Origin: Diadema setosum
Lineage: Eukaryota > Echinodermata > Echinoidea > Diadematoida > Diadematidae
Length of the DNA stretch: 64,000 nucleotides
Direction of reading: 5' to 3'
NCBI GenBank assembly: GCA_033980235.1
Contig: CM067070.1
Span: forward strand, 31,013,094-31,077,093
Positions 41,101 to 48,483 of this stretch are shown here, piece after piece (the first letter of the stretch is position 1; every line of letters begins with the position of its first letter). The notes beneath the pieces were generated by a model. It did no database searches. It was given only the letters and a program-made list of their open reading frames with translations, and had not been told where the DNA came from. The position numbers were made by a program, and so were the translations under genes.

Positions 41101-44100
41101 TAAGGGTTGGACGATATGATAACTAGACAAAGTGAATGTAGACTAAATGACTTGTAGACGAGGTGGGAGTAGACTAACTAGTAGTAGACAAAATAGATAT
41201 TAGACGACATGACAAATAGACAATGTGAGTGTAGACGATTTGGCTATTAGATCAATTGTTTTGTAGACGAAATGCTCCTTAGACGAGTTGGGTATTAGAC
41301 AGTACGGGTAGTGGGCAAAGTGACTATTAGACAATATGGGTACTGGACAAAACGAGTTGTAGACCAAATGGGTATTAGACGAATCGGTAATAGACGATAT
41401 GCCAGTAGACCAATTGGAAAATAGACATAGTGGCTGTAGACGAGGTCACTATAAACCTGTACATGTATTCACATATCTCGCAATCAAGCCTGGCCGTTGG
41501 GATACATGTCTCATTGTCGTGTCAAACATACTGAACTTTCTGAAATATGCTTGAAAATGCTTCCAATGTGTACGTTACCCATTATATCAAAATACCACAA
41601 GAAACAGGATCCTCAGTATACATACATGTAAAACTGCCTCATCCGGGTTTGAAATGGCAGCTGAAGTGGACGATTTGCAAGAACAGACACTAACTCTAAG
41701 GTGTTACCCTGAGCAATAACTGGGACTCGGCAATATACTCTCAAATCAAAAGAAAAGAAAATATTTTGCGTAAATGATGAATATCGCAATTGACTGTCTT
41801 TTCTCAGCTCCTCGCTCTTCTACATTTTCTTTTTCTTATTAAGCATCAGTACCTTCTGTCGCATACCGTTTCCATTCCTTCCTTTCTATTATCAAATCAT
41901 ACCACTAAAACAGAATCATAAGTTTTCAGACATAATACTGCTTCCAGATTTTTTTTTTTCAGATTTAGGGTTATACACATACACAATCTGGTGTGATCTC
42001 TTGCTAACGATATTATAATCCTTGTTATTATTATATCGAGTACGCTTAATTCAATAAAAAGTTTTAATAATAAGTTTTAATCATCCACGTTTTGTGACAA
42101 GTAACATTAATAACGCCTGTACTTCGCCGCCGAAATCTTCCATATTATATATAATGACATCATTATTGTCTTCTTGCTTATTATGGGCACTGAGTGAACT
42201 CCTACTTTGTTATACAAATTGGAGAAATTCATTACTTCCAGCAGTAATCATCTTGTCTGGTCTATACAGTAATTTCTGTGAAAGGTTGACTCAGCATATT
42301 ATACGAAAGCTAGGGGTATATGACATGTCATCGTCACACGTGCCCGAAAAGGAATATTTCCACGTGACATTAAGGACAAGTTCACCTTCATAGACATGTG
42401 AATTGAGTGAATGCAGCAATAGTAGAACACATCAGTGAGAGTTTGAGGAAAATCGGACAATCCGTTTAAAAGTTATGAATTTTTGAAGTTTCTGCTTAGT
42501 CACTGCTGGATGAGAAGACTACTACAGCTTGTGATGTGTACAACGATTCAAAGAAAATATAAAGAAAATTCAAGATATTTTAAGTTTTCTCGCATCATAA
42601 AAGAACACTTGACTTCCCTCTTCCAAGAGGCAAGGGGAATAATATTACCCTTAACATACCTCAGTGACGAGTCGAGGAAATGCGCACTTTTTTTCAAAAA
42701 GTAAGATTTTGTGAAATTCTCTTTACATTTTCCTTATATCGTTGTCCGCATGTGACATCATACACTGTGGTAGTCTTCTCATCCAGCAGTAACTGTTCAG
42801 ATACTATCATAACTTTTGAACGGATTGTCCGATTTACCCCAAACTTTATCACTGTGTTCTACTAATATTGCTGCATTCACTCAGTCCAGTATGAAGGTGG
42901 ACTTGTCCTTTAACAGTATAAAGAGTACAGTTTGTCTTGCGCAATTTTGCTCATTTTTTTTTTCATTGTTATCTTGCACGTCATGTTCACATTAACATTT
43001 TATTTTTAGCGACTTTAATGACTTTACATCTGATTTAAGAATAACCCTTTATGTGTTTGGAGCGCGAAATGACACAGCATAAAGCACGGCCTTGTACTGT
43101 AGCCCTAATACACACTGTCCAAAGTCAATCGCACCAGAAAAAAAAAGACTCGGATATGGAGTACAATTTCATCGAAGGAAAATTTCCTCGATAGAAGCCC
43201 TACACTCTCGTTGCTACTACTCAGAAATCGGGGATTTTTTTTTTTCCTGTGACGTCATCGTCGGGCTACATGACGTCGACATACCAAGGAATAATAATAT
43301 TGGTCTTACACACAAGTTGACGTACAGTATAATTCATATACATATGTAGTAGCACGGATTTTAGATTCTGTGGCGTTACGTGCTATAAAAAGCAGGCTGA
43401 TATTGCGGACCGATTGCACTGTGTATAGATGAACACTCGAAACCATAGAGCTCACGTTTTGTTGTGAAGCTTGTCGGCCCTTTGAAAGGTAAATCCCTGT
43501 ACGATCTTAATTTTCTGCCGAAATTACGAAAGTTAGAACAGGCTTTACGCTGCTGGGGTCATAGAAGTTTGTCTTTGTTAGGTAAAATAGCAGTGATTAA
43601 GGCTCTGATTCTGCCTCAACTGTTATATATTTATTTTCAGTCCTGTGTATCTCAATACCTAAGTCTTTTTTTTTAAGAAACTCAATACGATGTTGTTTAA
43701 ATTTATCTGGAATAACGGTAACGATAGGGTTAAGCGGGAATTTCTGCTGAACAGTTTTGAGGATTGTGGTTTGTGTATGACCGACCCAGAAATTTATGCC
43801 TGTGCACACATACTTGACCCAGAACATAACAGTTTTTGGAAAGCAATAGAGTTGGAATTTCTACTCTCTTTTAATAATGACCCTGGCGCTCTATGGGTGA
43901 CGTCACTTCACCTTTTCGGTACATGTCCAGAGATTCTGCCACTCTGGCAAGAACTGATATCCCTCATAAGAAAGAAAACAGGTTCTCACTACAACCTCTC
44001 TTTGACCAATAAGATTTCTGGAATTCATAACGATGAGATCCATGATCAGGGGATAAACTTTGTTTTTGTACTTGAAATTTTACATTTATAGATGTTGATT

Positions 44101-45940
44101 TCAGAAAAAGCAACCAAATTTTCATGCTTTTATTGTGTTTATGAAATATAAAGTGAAGATCGAGTACAAAATAGCACAGAAACGAAATAAGTTAAATGCC
44201 CACTTCAAGACGTGGTCCTTCTCAATACACGATGTAAATCAAGTCTGACCTCAACCTTAGTTTGTTTAGTTCTCACATGTTAACACTATAATAGCCACTA
44301 AACTACACATGTTTCATTTTACAATTCTCATGTGTTACTACTCTTGTGCTTCAATTTTTTTGTTAGAAACTGTGCACTATCTTTGTAAATATGTTACTTA
44401 TCATTCTTCTTGTATCACTCTATGTTATACACTGTACATGTATATACGTTAATAAAAACAAAAAGATTTTTAAAAAAAGCTTGTCAGCCCTGTATAGGCC
44501 TACATATCGTGTATCAATGTTGGGTTGATCTGTATTATCTTCTCGTTGGATTTGTGCATCCATTGTCGCTAAACACCAACTTCTTACGGCCATTATTCTC
44601 TGGTATAGGTGTTTCTTGTAGAAACTTTAACAAACACTGATGTTTCCTTAATTGAGTCACTCAATATATTGATACGATATGCACATAAAGAGATACAAGT
44701 GCATAAAGCATTACTCCTTTTTAATAACAATTGTTTGTATTCACACATCCCATATTTATATCCTCTACTGATACAATTTATACAAAATACAAGAGACCCA
44801 CGGTCTAGCGCTCACCCGAGTATCGCAAGTTCACCTTTCACGCAGTCACTAATCTAAATCATTCACAGGTCTACTAAAATTTGACCAAGCATTCTCAAGT
44901 AGAAGATGAAAATGTACAGTAAGGGCCCAAAATTTTTTAAGATTCCTTAATTTGGGGGATTGGGGCCCCTTGGGGCCCTCTGGGTGAGGCATGGTGCCCA
45001 TTTTGATAAATTGAGATCCTGACCCCCTAATAGGGATGCTACCTGCCAAGTTTGACGAAAATCCATCACGAGGGTTTCAGGAAGAAGATAAAAATGTGCA
45101 ATTCAGGCCCCCATTTGGACCTTCCCACGCCCCCCCCCCCCAGGGGCACCCCTGGATCTGCTATGAACAAACTTGAAACTATATAACAATCATTAATGTA
45201 CTCACTCATCGTATTATCTCAGCTCTCTAACTTCTGATTCTATCGAAGATTTTTAAAGATTCCTTCATTTTGGGGGGTTTGGGCCCCACCCCCTGGGGGC
45301 CCCCTGGGTGGGGCATGGTGCCCATTTTAACAAATTGAGATCCTAACCCCCTAGGGATGCTACCTGCCAAGTTTGGTAAAAATGGGTCATGGAGTTCTCA
45401 AGAAGAAGATGAAAATGTACAATTTAGGCCCCATTAGGACCCCTCCCCACCCCCTCCCCTAGGTCCCAAGGGGGGCACCCCTGATTCTGCCATGAACAAA
45501 CTTGAAACTACAGTCATCAACGTACTAACTCATAGTATTAACTTAGCTCTATCACTTTTGGTTCTAGAGAAAAAGAGTTTTACAGATTCCTTACTTTTGG
45601 GGGTTTGGGCCCCCTGGGGGCCCCCTGGGTGGGGCATGGTGCCCATTTTAACCAATTGAGTTCCTAACCCCCTAGGGATGCTACCTGCCAAGTTTGATAA
45701 AAATCGGTCTTGGGGTTTTCAAGAAGAAGATGAAAATGTAAAAAGTTTACGCACGACGGACGACGGACGCCGGACGAAGGGCGATCGCAATAGCTCATTT
45801 GAGCCTTTGGCTCAGGTGAGCTAATACGAATACAAATACAAATTATAACTTTCAAAAAATACAAATTATAAAAACAACTTTATACAAATACAAATACAAT
45901 GAAATAGTCCTACACATTATACACGAAACCATGGTTCTCT

Positions 45941-45977
<37 letters not shown>

Positions 45978-46247
45978 CTTGAACATTTTCCGGACTATTC
46001 CATTCTATACAGTCATACGGAGGAAAGTATACGTGAAAGGGTGAGCGCAAAGAACGCAGACACCAAGAATGTTAAGAGACCCGCATTTAACGCTGAATTC
46101 AATTGCAAACAAACAATACAAATAAAACAACGAAAAACAACGATTAAAGCTGAAATATACCTGCAACTCCGGTTATCTGCTCAATGACAAGGTCTATAAC
46201 TCGGTGACCTCGTGTTAATACGGGCGATCCTTCCAACATGCAGACGT
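9472..46247 (-). CDS. BCL3-like atypical IkB, eight-exon gene model
   Basis: Joined exons (minus strand order): 46247-46161, 38539-36854, 25070-24971, 19200-19086, 15942-15741, 13312-13224, 11945-11700, 11130-9472. All introns are GT/AG and every phase agrees, giving one open frame of 1391 codons plus stop from the ATG at 46239. By family knowledge, BCL3 is a nuclear IkB that binds NF-kB p50/p52 homodimers on DNA and acts as coactivator or corepressor. Seen here: seven ankyrin repeats (about residues 620-850) matching BCL3 in order and signature, including DGDT-xLHIAI, the DRNGQTAAHHAC block, RNYEG-YTPLHLAA, VNVQSYSGNTVLHVATGRG and a degenerate last repeat ending STLLRGL. Flanks are about 600 residues N-terminal and 540 C-terminal, against about 450 residues for all of human BCL3. 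Family call is firm; the extreme 5' end, UTRs and promoter are unresolved. IkB-zeta or IkBNS orthology is less likely from the third-repeat signature. Confidence 0.9.
11700..11945 (-). CDS. BCL3-like gene, exon with ankyrin repeats 5, 6 and start of 7
   Basis: 246 bp (82 codons, phase 0 at both ends) between AATCTAG/GATTC and AAGACA/GTACGT. It encodes DSKNGWTPLFHAV, then VNVQSYSGNTVLHVATGRG, then ILVHYGADMSLKNTQWDTPA. BCL3 shows the same layout: SPLIHAVENN, VNAQMYSGSSALHSASGRG, SGADSSLKNCHNDTP. Local GC is high compared with the flanking introns. Confidence 0.94.
12382..12938. mobile_element. TTAAAGG-end MITE in BCL3-like intron
   Basis: Left end TTAAAGGTAGGGGATACC and right end GGGATTCCCTACCTTTAA are inverted repeats spanning 557 bp. 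Non-coding interior. It lies in the intron between the exons ending at 13224 and starting at 11945. Confidence 0.7.
13224..13312 (-). CDS. BCL3-like gene, exon with ankyrin repeat 4
   Basis: 89 bp with ATCAACAG/GGTACA acceptor and CAAAG/GTATGT donor. Entry phase 1 completes the Gly codon of the RNYEG motif; exit is phase 0. It encodes YTPLHLAAMIGNPTLVTMLL ending EKGADLNSK, a canonical ankyrin repeat (TPLHLAA, LL..GAD.N). A MITE (12382-12938) lies in the following intron, about 285 bp downstream of the donor. Confidence 0.92.
13313..15740. other. Intron with simple repeats
   Basis: Intron of the BCL3-like gene. Contains T/A runs (about 13413-13444), a (GACA)n tract (about 13717-13738) and a (CA)n array (about 14736-14775). 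Nothing coding is supported. Confidence 0.55.
14940..15075 (-). ncRNA. Possible degenerate tRNA-derived SINE fragment
   Basis: On the minus strand a GTTCGATTCC box (near 15054-15063) matches the tRNA internal promoter B box. Stems are not well paired and no intact tRNA can be folded by eye. Could be chance. Confidence 0.2.
15741..15942 (-). CDS. BCL3-like gene, exon with ankyrin repeats 2 and 3
   Basis: 202 bp between TTCCTCAG/ACTCCT and ACGAAG/GTGAGA, entering in phase 0 and leaving in phase 1. The product reads TPLHLACIMQNSDIIRLLVE, then AGANPNEADRNGQTAAHHAC and a segment ending NLNIRNYEG. The DRxGQTAAHxAC block is the best discriminator for BCL3 among IkB-like proteins, because BCL3 repeat 3 starts the same way. 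A long GATA/TCTA microsatellite (about 16010-16290) lies just upstream in the intron. Confidence 0.94.
16010..16290. repeat. (GATA)n microsatellite
   Basis: About 280 bp of GATA-type repeats with interruptions, in the intron 5' (sense orientation) of the ankyrin repeat 2-3 exon. Tyr/Ile/Ser-rich frames across it are artefacts. Confidence 0.95.
16300..18030. other. Intron, no feature seen
   Basis: AT-rich intronic sequence of the BCL3-like gene. No exon or repeat family recognised. Confidence 0.5.
18035..18233 (+). mobile_element. Truncated copy of the 63.1-kb MITE family
   Basis: Shares TTTGGATGTCTCAG, CCGATTTTCATC, TTTCTTGGTATCTC and ATCTCCACC plus the terminal ATCCCTTTAA with the right half of the element at 63106-63494. 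The left half is missing or unrecognisable. Confidence 0.7.
18740..18785. repeat. Short hairpin, repeat remnant
   Basis: ATGCCTCCG and CGGAGGCAT are inverted around GACAATTCCTGG. Confidence 0.55.
19086..19200 (-). CDS. BCL3-like gene, exon with ankyrin repeat 1
   Basis: 115 bp bounded by TTGTAG/GGCACTCC and CAGCAG/GTAAG. Two bases carried from the previous exon complete a Thr codon, giving T-ALHIAIVQDQPDMGLIRRL and ending VDIFNYMQQ in phase 0. This is a full ankyrin repeat with the extended inner loop seen in the first BCL3 repeat (TPLHIAVVQ... ending LDIYNNLRQ). An uninterrupted (TA)n array (about 19372-19434) sits in the upstream intron roughly 170 bp from the acceptor. Confidence 0.92.
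19372..19436. repeat. (TA)n microsatellite
   Basis: About 30 uninterrupted TA units in the BCL3-like intron. Confidence 0.95.
20151..20517. mobile_element. MITE with CTGTTAA ends
   Basis: Left CTGTTAAAGTGACACGGACC and right GGGTCTGTTTCCCGTTAACAG are inverted. Pairing continues inward through ATTCAAGAGGGCGCTGT and ACAGCGCCCTCTGAAT. 367 bp, non-coding. Confidence 0.78.
20949..20993. repeat. (TAA)n microsatellite
   Basis: About 15 units. Confidence 0.95.
21606..21745. repeat. (CT)n array and poly-G tract
   Basis: A (CT)n run (about 21608-21644) and an 18-base G-run (about 21727-21744) in intronic sequence. Confidence 0.9.
22117..22362. mobile_element. Possible TTAAAGG-end MITE
   Basis: TTAAAGGGCATGTC and CATGATCCCTTTAA form a short inverted pair around 246 bp that includes a (CA)n array (about 22195-22233). 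Terminal match is only about 12 bp. Confidence 0.45.
23601..24735. mobile_element. 1.1-kb inverted-repeat element with internal hairpin
   Basis: Ends ATATGGGTAATTCCAT and ATGGAATTACCCATAT are inverted, continuing into AATAGGGACCC and GCGGGACCC. A 53-bp palindrome lies at 23805-23857, and GGGGACACC recurs near 23821, 24014 and 24162. Frames inside are short, with no recognisable transposase, so it is probably non-autonomous. Confidence 0.75.
24971..25070 (-). CDS. BCL3-like gene, exon leading into ankyrin repeat 1
   Basis: 100 bp between CCCGCAG/GATACC acceptor and ACAC/GTAAGG donor. Phase 1 at entry and phase 2 at exit match both neighbours. It encodes YQAAASFAVNPFVSLSIAID, then a short acidic stretch ending DTDGDT. 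BCL3 has the same arrangement: a hydrophobic linker, then an acidic DEDGDT just before its first TPLHIA repeat. The acceptor's pyrimidine tract on the sense strand is a (CT)n microsatellite (about 25089-25115) followed by C-rich sequence, so tract length may vary between alleles. Confidence 0.88.
25089..25115. repeat. (GA)n forming an exon's pyrimidine tract
   Basis: On the sense (minus) strand this is (CT)n lying about 20 bp before the acceptor at 25070. Confidence 0.9.
25270..25306. repeat. (TTTA)n microsatellite
   Basis: About 9 units. The following segment (to about 25420) resembles the 3' end of a dispersed repeat but I cannot name it. Confidence 0.8.
25420..26764. other. Intron, no gene seen
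   Basis: Part of the 11.8-kb intron. Holds a (TG)n array (about 26374-26412) and a 33-bp hairpin at 26489-26521, where CCATGGACCTACA pairs with TGTAGGTCCATGG. Confidence 0.5.
26765..27230. mobile_element. TTAAAGG-end MITE
   Basis: Left TTAAAGGTGACCTCCGGATG and right CATCCGGAATACCCCTTTAA are inverted; pairing continues through ATTTTCA. 466 bp, intronic, non-coding. Confidence 0.78.
27930..28010 (+). ncRNA. Possible tRNA-derived SINE head
   Basis: TGGCAAATGGT (near 27946) resembles a tRNA A box, and GGTTCGAGTCC (27988-27998) a B box, at a plausible spacing. The T and anticodon stems do not pair, so this is not a functional tRNA. It is followed by a pyrimidine run and poly-G. Confidence 0.3.
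28437..28582 (+). repeat. Tandem duplication, about 73 bp x 2
   Basis: Two adjacent copies each start AGGCTGAGGTTTGGCGTC and continue CGCGAATGACA, CACTGCA, TACTCTAGTTGTGAT, with a few differences. Confidence 0.9.
28583..29095. other. Intron, no feature beyond poly-C
   Basis: AT-rich with a C-run (about 29007-29020). Confidence 0.45.
29096..29164. repeat. (ATA/ATG)n microsatellite
   Basis: Trinucleotide array of about 20 units. Confidence 0.9.
30660..30684. repeat. (TTG)n microsatellite
   Basis: About 8 units. Confidence 0.85.
30798..30875 (+). repeat. Short tandem repeat, about 35-40 bp units
   Basis: Three related units built on GTCTCCACGAGGGAGCTCAT. Confidence 0.65.
30880..34230. other. 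Intron, AT-rich with no gene
   Basis: Within the large intron. Contains short (GA)n and (TG)n runs near 32325 and 33068. No supported exon or recognised element. Confidence 0.45.
34232..34272. repeat. (GA)n microsatellite
   Basis: Two GA runs with one interruption. Confidence 0.9.
35070..35150. repeat. (CA)n microsatellite
   Basis: About 80 bp of ACACAC. His/Thr and Val/Cys repeats in the overlapping frames are artefacts. Confidence 0.95.
36160..36180. repeat. 21-base poly-G tract
   Basis: Uninterrupted G-run in the intron of the BCL3-like gene. Confidence 0.9.
36731..36777. repeat. (AAC)n microsatellite
   Basis: About 15 units, about 80 bp inside the intron from the donor of the long N-terminal exon. 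Confidence 0.9.
36854..38539 (-). CDS. BCL3-like gene, long Pro/Ser/Thr-rich N-terminal exon
   Basis: 1686 bp open in one frame, with a T-rich tract before the acceptor and a donor CCAA/GTGAGT in phase 1. The acceptor region has two AGs four bases apart; the 38539 start fits the upstream exon, while 38543 would suit a different upstream phase. The encoded ~560 residues start with a basic segment (SKRKLARW), then a strong-context in-frame ATG at 38486 (A at -3, G at +4). Next come PLDLR, two overlapping VKKE motifs, PLNLT and VKTE. The remainder is low-complexity, rich in Pro, Ser, Thr, Gln and His, with many PP and SP pairs near the 3' end. This is expected of a disordered transactivation or corepressor-recruiting region. 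PxDLS-like motifs bind CtBP in other proteins; that role here is inferred. A (AAC)n tract lies just past the donor. Confidence 0.88.
38544..39735. other. Intron, no feature seen
   Basis: Between the long exon and the foldback element. No supported gene or repeat. Confidence 0.4.
39740..41455. mobile_element. Foldback-like element with minisatellite arms
   Basis: The left arm (39740-40200) is an array of 15-20-bp units such as GTCTACTCCCAACTG. The right arm (40845-41455) is the same unit in the opposite orientation (GGGAGTAGACCAATT). Both arms are homogeneous near the centre and diverged outward. The outermost bases also match when inverted: left CACCTCGTCTACAACCAC, and right (reverse complement) GACCTCGTCTACAGCCAC. 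The spacer is about 640 bp with no recognisable coding sequence. This is the architecture of foldback transposons. The LGVDQ-type frames are repeat artefacts. Confidence 0.75.
42370..42912. mobile_element. AAGGACAAG MITE, copy 1
   Basis: Long imperfect inverted repeats: TTAAGGACAAGTTCACCTTC at the left, and GAAGGTGGACTTGTCCTTTAA at the right. Inner blocks GGAAAATCGGACAATCCGTT and its complement are shared with the copy at 52638. Confidence 0.85.
43467..44491 (+). mobile_element. 5'-truncated L1/Tx1-type LINE with target duplication
   Basis: Encodes the C-terminal part of a non-LTR retrotransposon ORF2: ALRCWGHRSLSLLGKIAVIK, then LPQLLY, then after a frame break NTMLFKFIWNNGNDRVKREF and a CGLCMTDPEIYA block. 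This W..R.LSLLGK / FIWN / GGL..PD pattern is typical of the region after the reverse transcriptase in L1-clade elements. The frame is broken near 43640-43690, so it is inactive. The 3' end has AATAAAAAC and an A-rich tail. AAGCTTGTCGGCCCT (43467-43481) and AAGCTTGTCAGCCCT (44477-44491) flank it as a target-site duplication with one mismatch. Confidence 0.85.
44880..45830. repeat. 322-bp tandem repeat with terminal hairpin
   Basis: Three units mark themselves by GGCATGGTGCCCATTTT near 44990, 45313 and 45635, then GGGATGCTACCTGCCAAGTT and AAGAAGATGAAAATGT. After the third unit come CGGACGACGGACGCCGG-type sequence and a hairpin at about 45790-45824, where TAGCTCATTTGAGCC pairs with GGCTCAGGTGAGCTA. 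This is a dispersed repeat of unknown class. Confidence 0.85.
45945..45974. repeat. (CT)n microsatellite
   Basis: About 15 CT units. Confidence 0.9.
46161..46247 (-). CDS. Putative first visible coding exon of BCL3-like gene
   Basis: An 87-bp open segment. A pyrimidine-rich stretch and TATAG acceptor precede 46247, and a GCAG/GTATAT donor follows 46161. Only one frame is open: two leading bases, 28 codons and one trailing base, encoding an LEGSPVLTRGHRVIDLVIE-type peptide with an internal ATG at 46239 (Met-Leu-Glu-Gly). The trailing G joins the next exon only if that exon starts at 38539, making a GAC (Asp) codon and keeping the frame open. The ATG context is weak (T at -3), so the true start could lie in an unseen upstream exon. 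I do not recognise a domain in this peptide. The alternative is that this exon is non-coding or spurious and translation starts at the strong-context ATG at 38486. Confidence 0.5.
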
Positions 46248-48448
46248 CTATAATACAGTGTATTGTTTGAAGAAGAAAACAAAATGCAACCTACTGTATC
46301 CCAATCACTTTTCAGGCCCTTAATTTCTGTGGTGCTGTATCATTTTCATCGTTCAAGTTAGTACATGTATTTCCTCTTTTTTTCATGTCATTTTTTTTTT
46401 TTTTTTTTGGTGTCATGTTAACCAGTTATAACATATAGCTTTAATACATGCACATTGTATTGCCTATTTTGGTTGCAGAATTTTTCAAAGCTTTTAGAAC
46501 TGTTTGACCCATTAATCGGTAACATATTTTACTAATATATGAAAAAGGTCAATATTTTGAGGGGCAAGAAAAAAAAAAAGAACGACGGAATAAGATATTG
46601 ACCCCCCCCCCCCGCCCAGCCATCCTATCGAGAGACAGAAAAAAAAAAGAGTTTTGTACACATTGTAGCAAATTGCTATTTTTTTTTTTATCCGTGTGTT
46701 GTGTCCGTGCATTTAATTCTGTATTTAAAGATTGAAGAGATTTCACCAGTTGCGTCCATTTATTTATTTATTTTAGGGGGAGCAGTAAAATTCAAAGAGC
46801 ACGCACAATTCAATAAGGACAAGATGGTTATTCTCGCAGCAAAATTAGCGGACAAATTGGTAGACCAGACAATTTTTCAGGGTACATGCACATTTTCACT
46901 TTATTACTTGCCAAAAGTCAAGTGGGTTCACATGCAACATTGTAAATTGTAGTCTAGTGTGTACACCCTAAACGTTGCACCTATTTCAGTTTTTATTTAG
47001 TTCCATCACTTCCAACTTTTATCCTGCAGTCGCAATAGAAATTAGCACGTGATGTAAATGGAATGGGAATAACTCTCATTGATCCGCATTTCCTACAAAC
47101 AGTAGAATGCTGTATAAATAGGCCTCGCTGAATGATTACAATGTAGGCCCTATATCATTCTCGCACTCAATGAAAACCATGCAGTAACCTCCGAGATATG
47201 ATAATTCCTTTTGTACATTAAATACATGGCACGTACGTTCCTCGTTGGCAACGGGTTATACCTCTGCCTGACAGTTCTATAATTTGTTGCTATTTGTGGA
47301 TCATACAAAATTCATACGGCCTATCGATCTGCAAATCAACTTACAGTACGTTTCCAGCTACTTTAACCCGTCAGTTTCATGACTGTAACCCTTTACATCA
47401 AACGAGCTTTGTACAAACATAGTACTCTTGACCATCATTCCCCATCACAGTTAAATATAACCACTCTTTATATAGGTAGAGATACGGACTGTATTTGCAT
47501 AACAATTGTCGCGTTTACCACGCGTTTTGGATAGGCATGACACAAGGAAAGGTATAGTCTGACGTTTCAGACTTATTATCAATATCAAGCACCATCATTA
47601 CTCGCGGTTTTCTATCATCTACTTGGGTCATGAACAGTTTAAACTATTACCTAGACTTATTGATATCGTCAAGCTAATATCCGACTCGGTGTTGAGGTAT
47701 CTGGACGGAAAAATGTCCAATAGGCTTCAGACCCAGAAAGCCGTGCGTAGTGAAGCCATGACATTTGGCGAACGAATTTGCAATATTTCTATGGTGTGCA
47801 TGTGCATAATATTATAATTAATATGCATGTACAGTTTGTATGTTGGTACACGTACAATTGTATGACATGTATTATGCATACATGTTTAGTAGCTCTATGG
47901 TCTGCAGGTCTACAATAGAAGGCCTACATGGGGATTGTGTACGTCGTGTATGTAAATTCACCCACACACAGGTCTGGAAATACAGTCTAGCAGAGCGCGG
48001 GGGCGAAAGGGTCTTTATTCGTCATGGGTGCAAGAATTGCGACCCGTCTAACGCCACCGGCCGTTCATAGCGTGATGGAACCATAAGTTGCACGTGCAAC
48101 GAATATGTACTTACAATGTACATTGTAGGCCTTGCACCGGCTTCATGGGAAGCAAGAGGTTTGCGAGAAAAAAAAAAAAAAAAAACACACAGAAAGACTT
48201 GAACTTCAATGACATTCAAAATAAAAATAATGCGATGTGCGTGCGTATGTAAATATCGGCATAGTGTGTGTGGGGGGGGGGGCGTGGTAAAACATTCCAG
48301 TGTGCGCTCTGCTTTGTATAGTAATAATGATGTAATACTTATCTATAGTTCAATTTTGCAAGGATTTCAGTGTGTCAAACATCATATTGTGAATAACAGG
48401 AAATTCTAACAATGACTTAAATTCGACTAGAGAACAATGTGAACAAAA

Positions 48449-48483
<35 letters not shown>

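Noticed and set aside
40814..41130. Open frames with LGVDQ or STPNW repeats
   Set aside because: They are translations of the 15-bp minisatellite unit in the right arm of the foldback-like element, open in several frames and on both strands because the period is a multiple of three.
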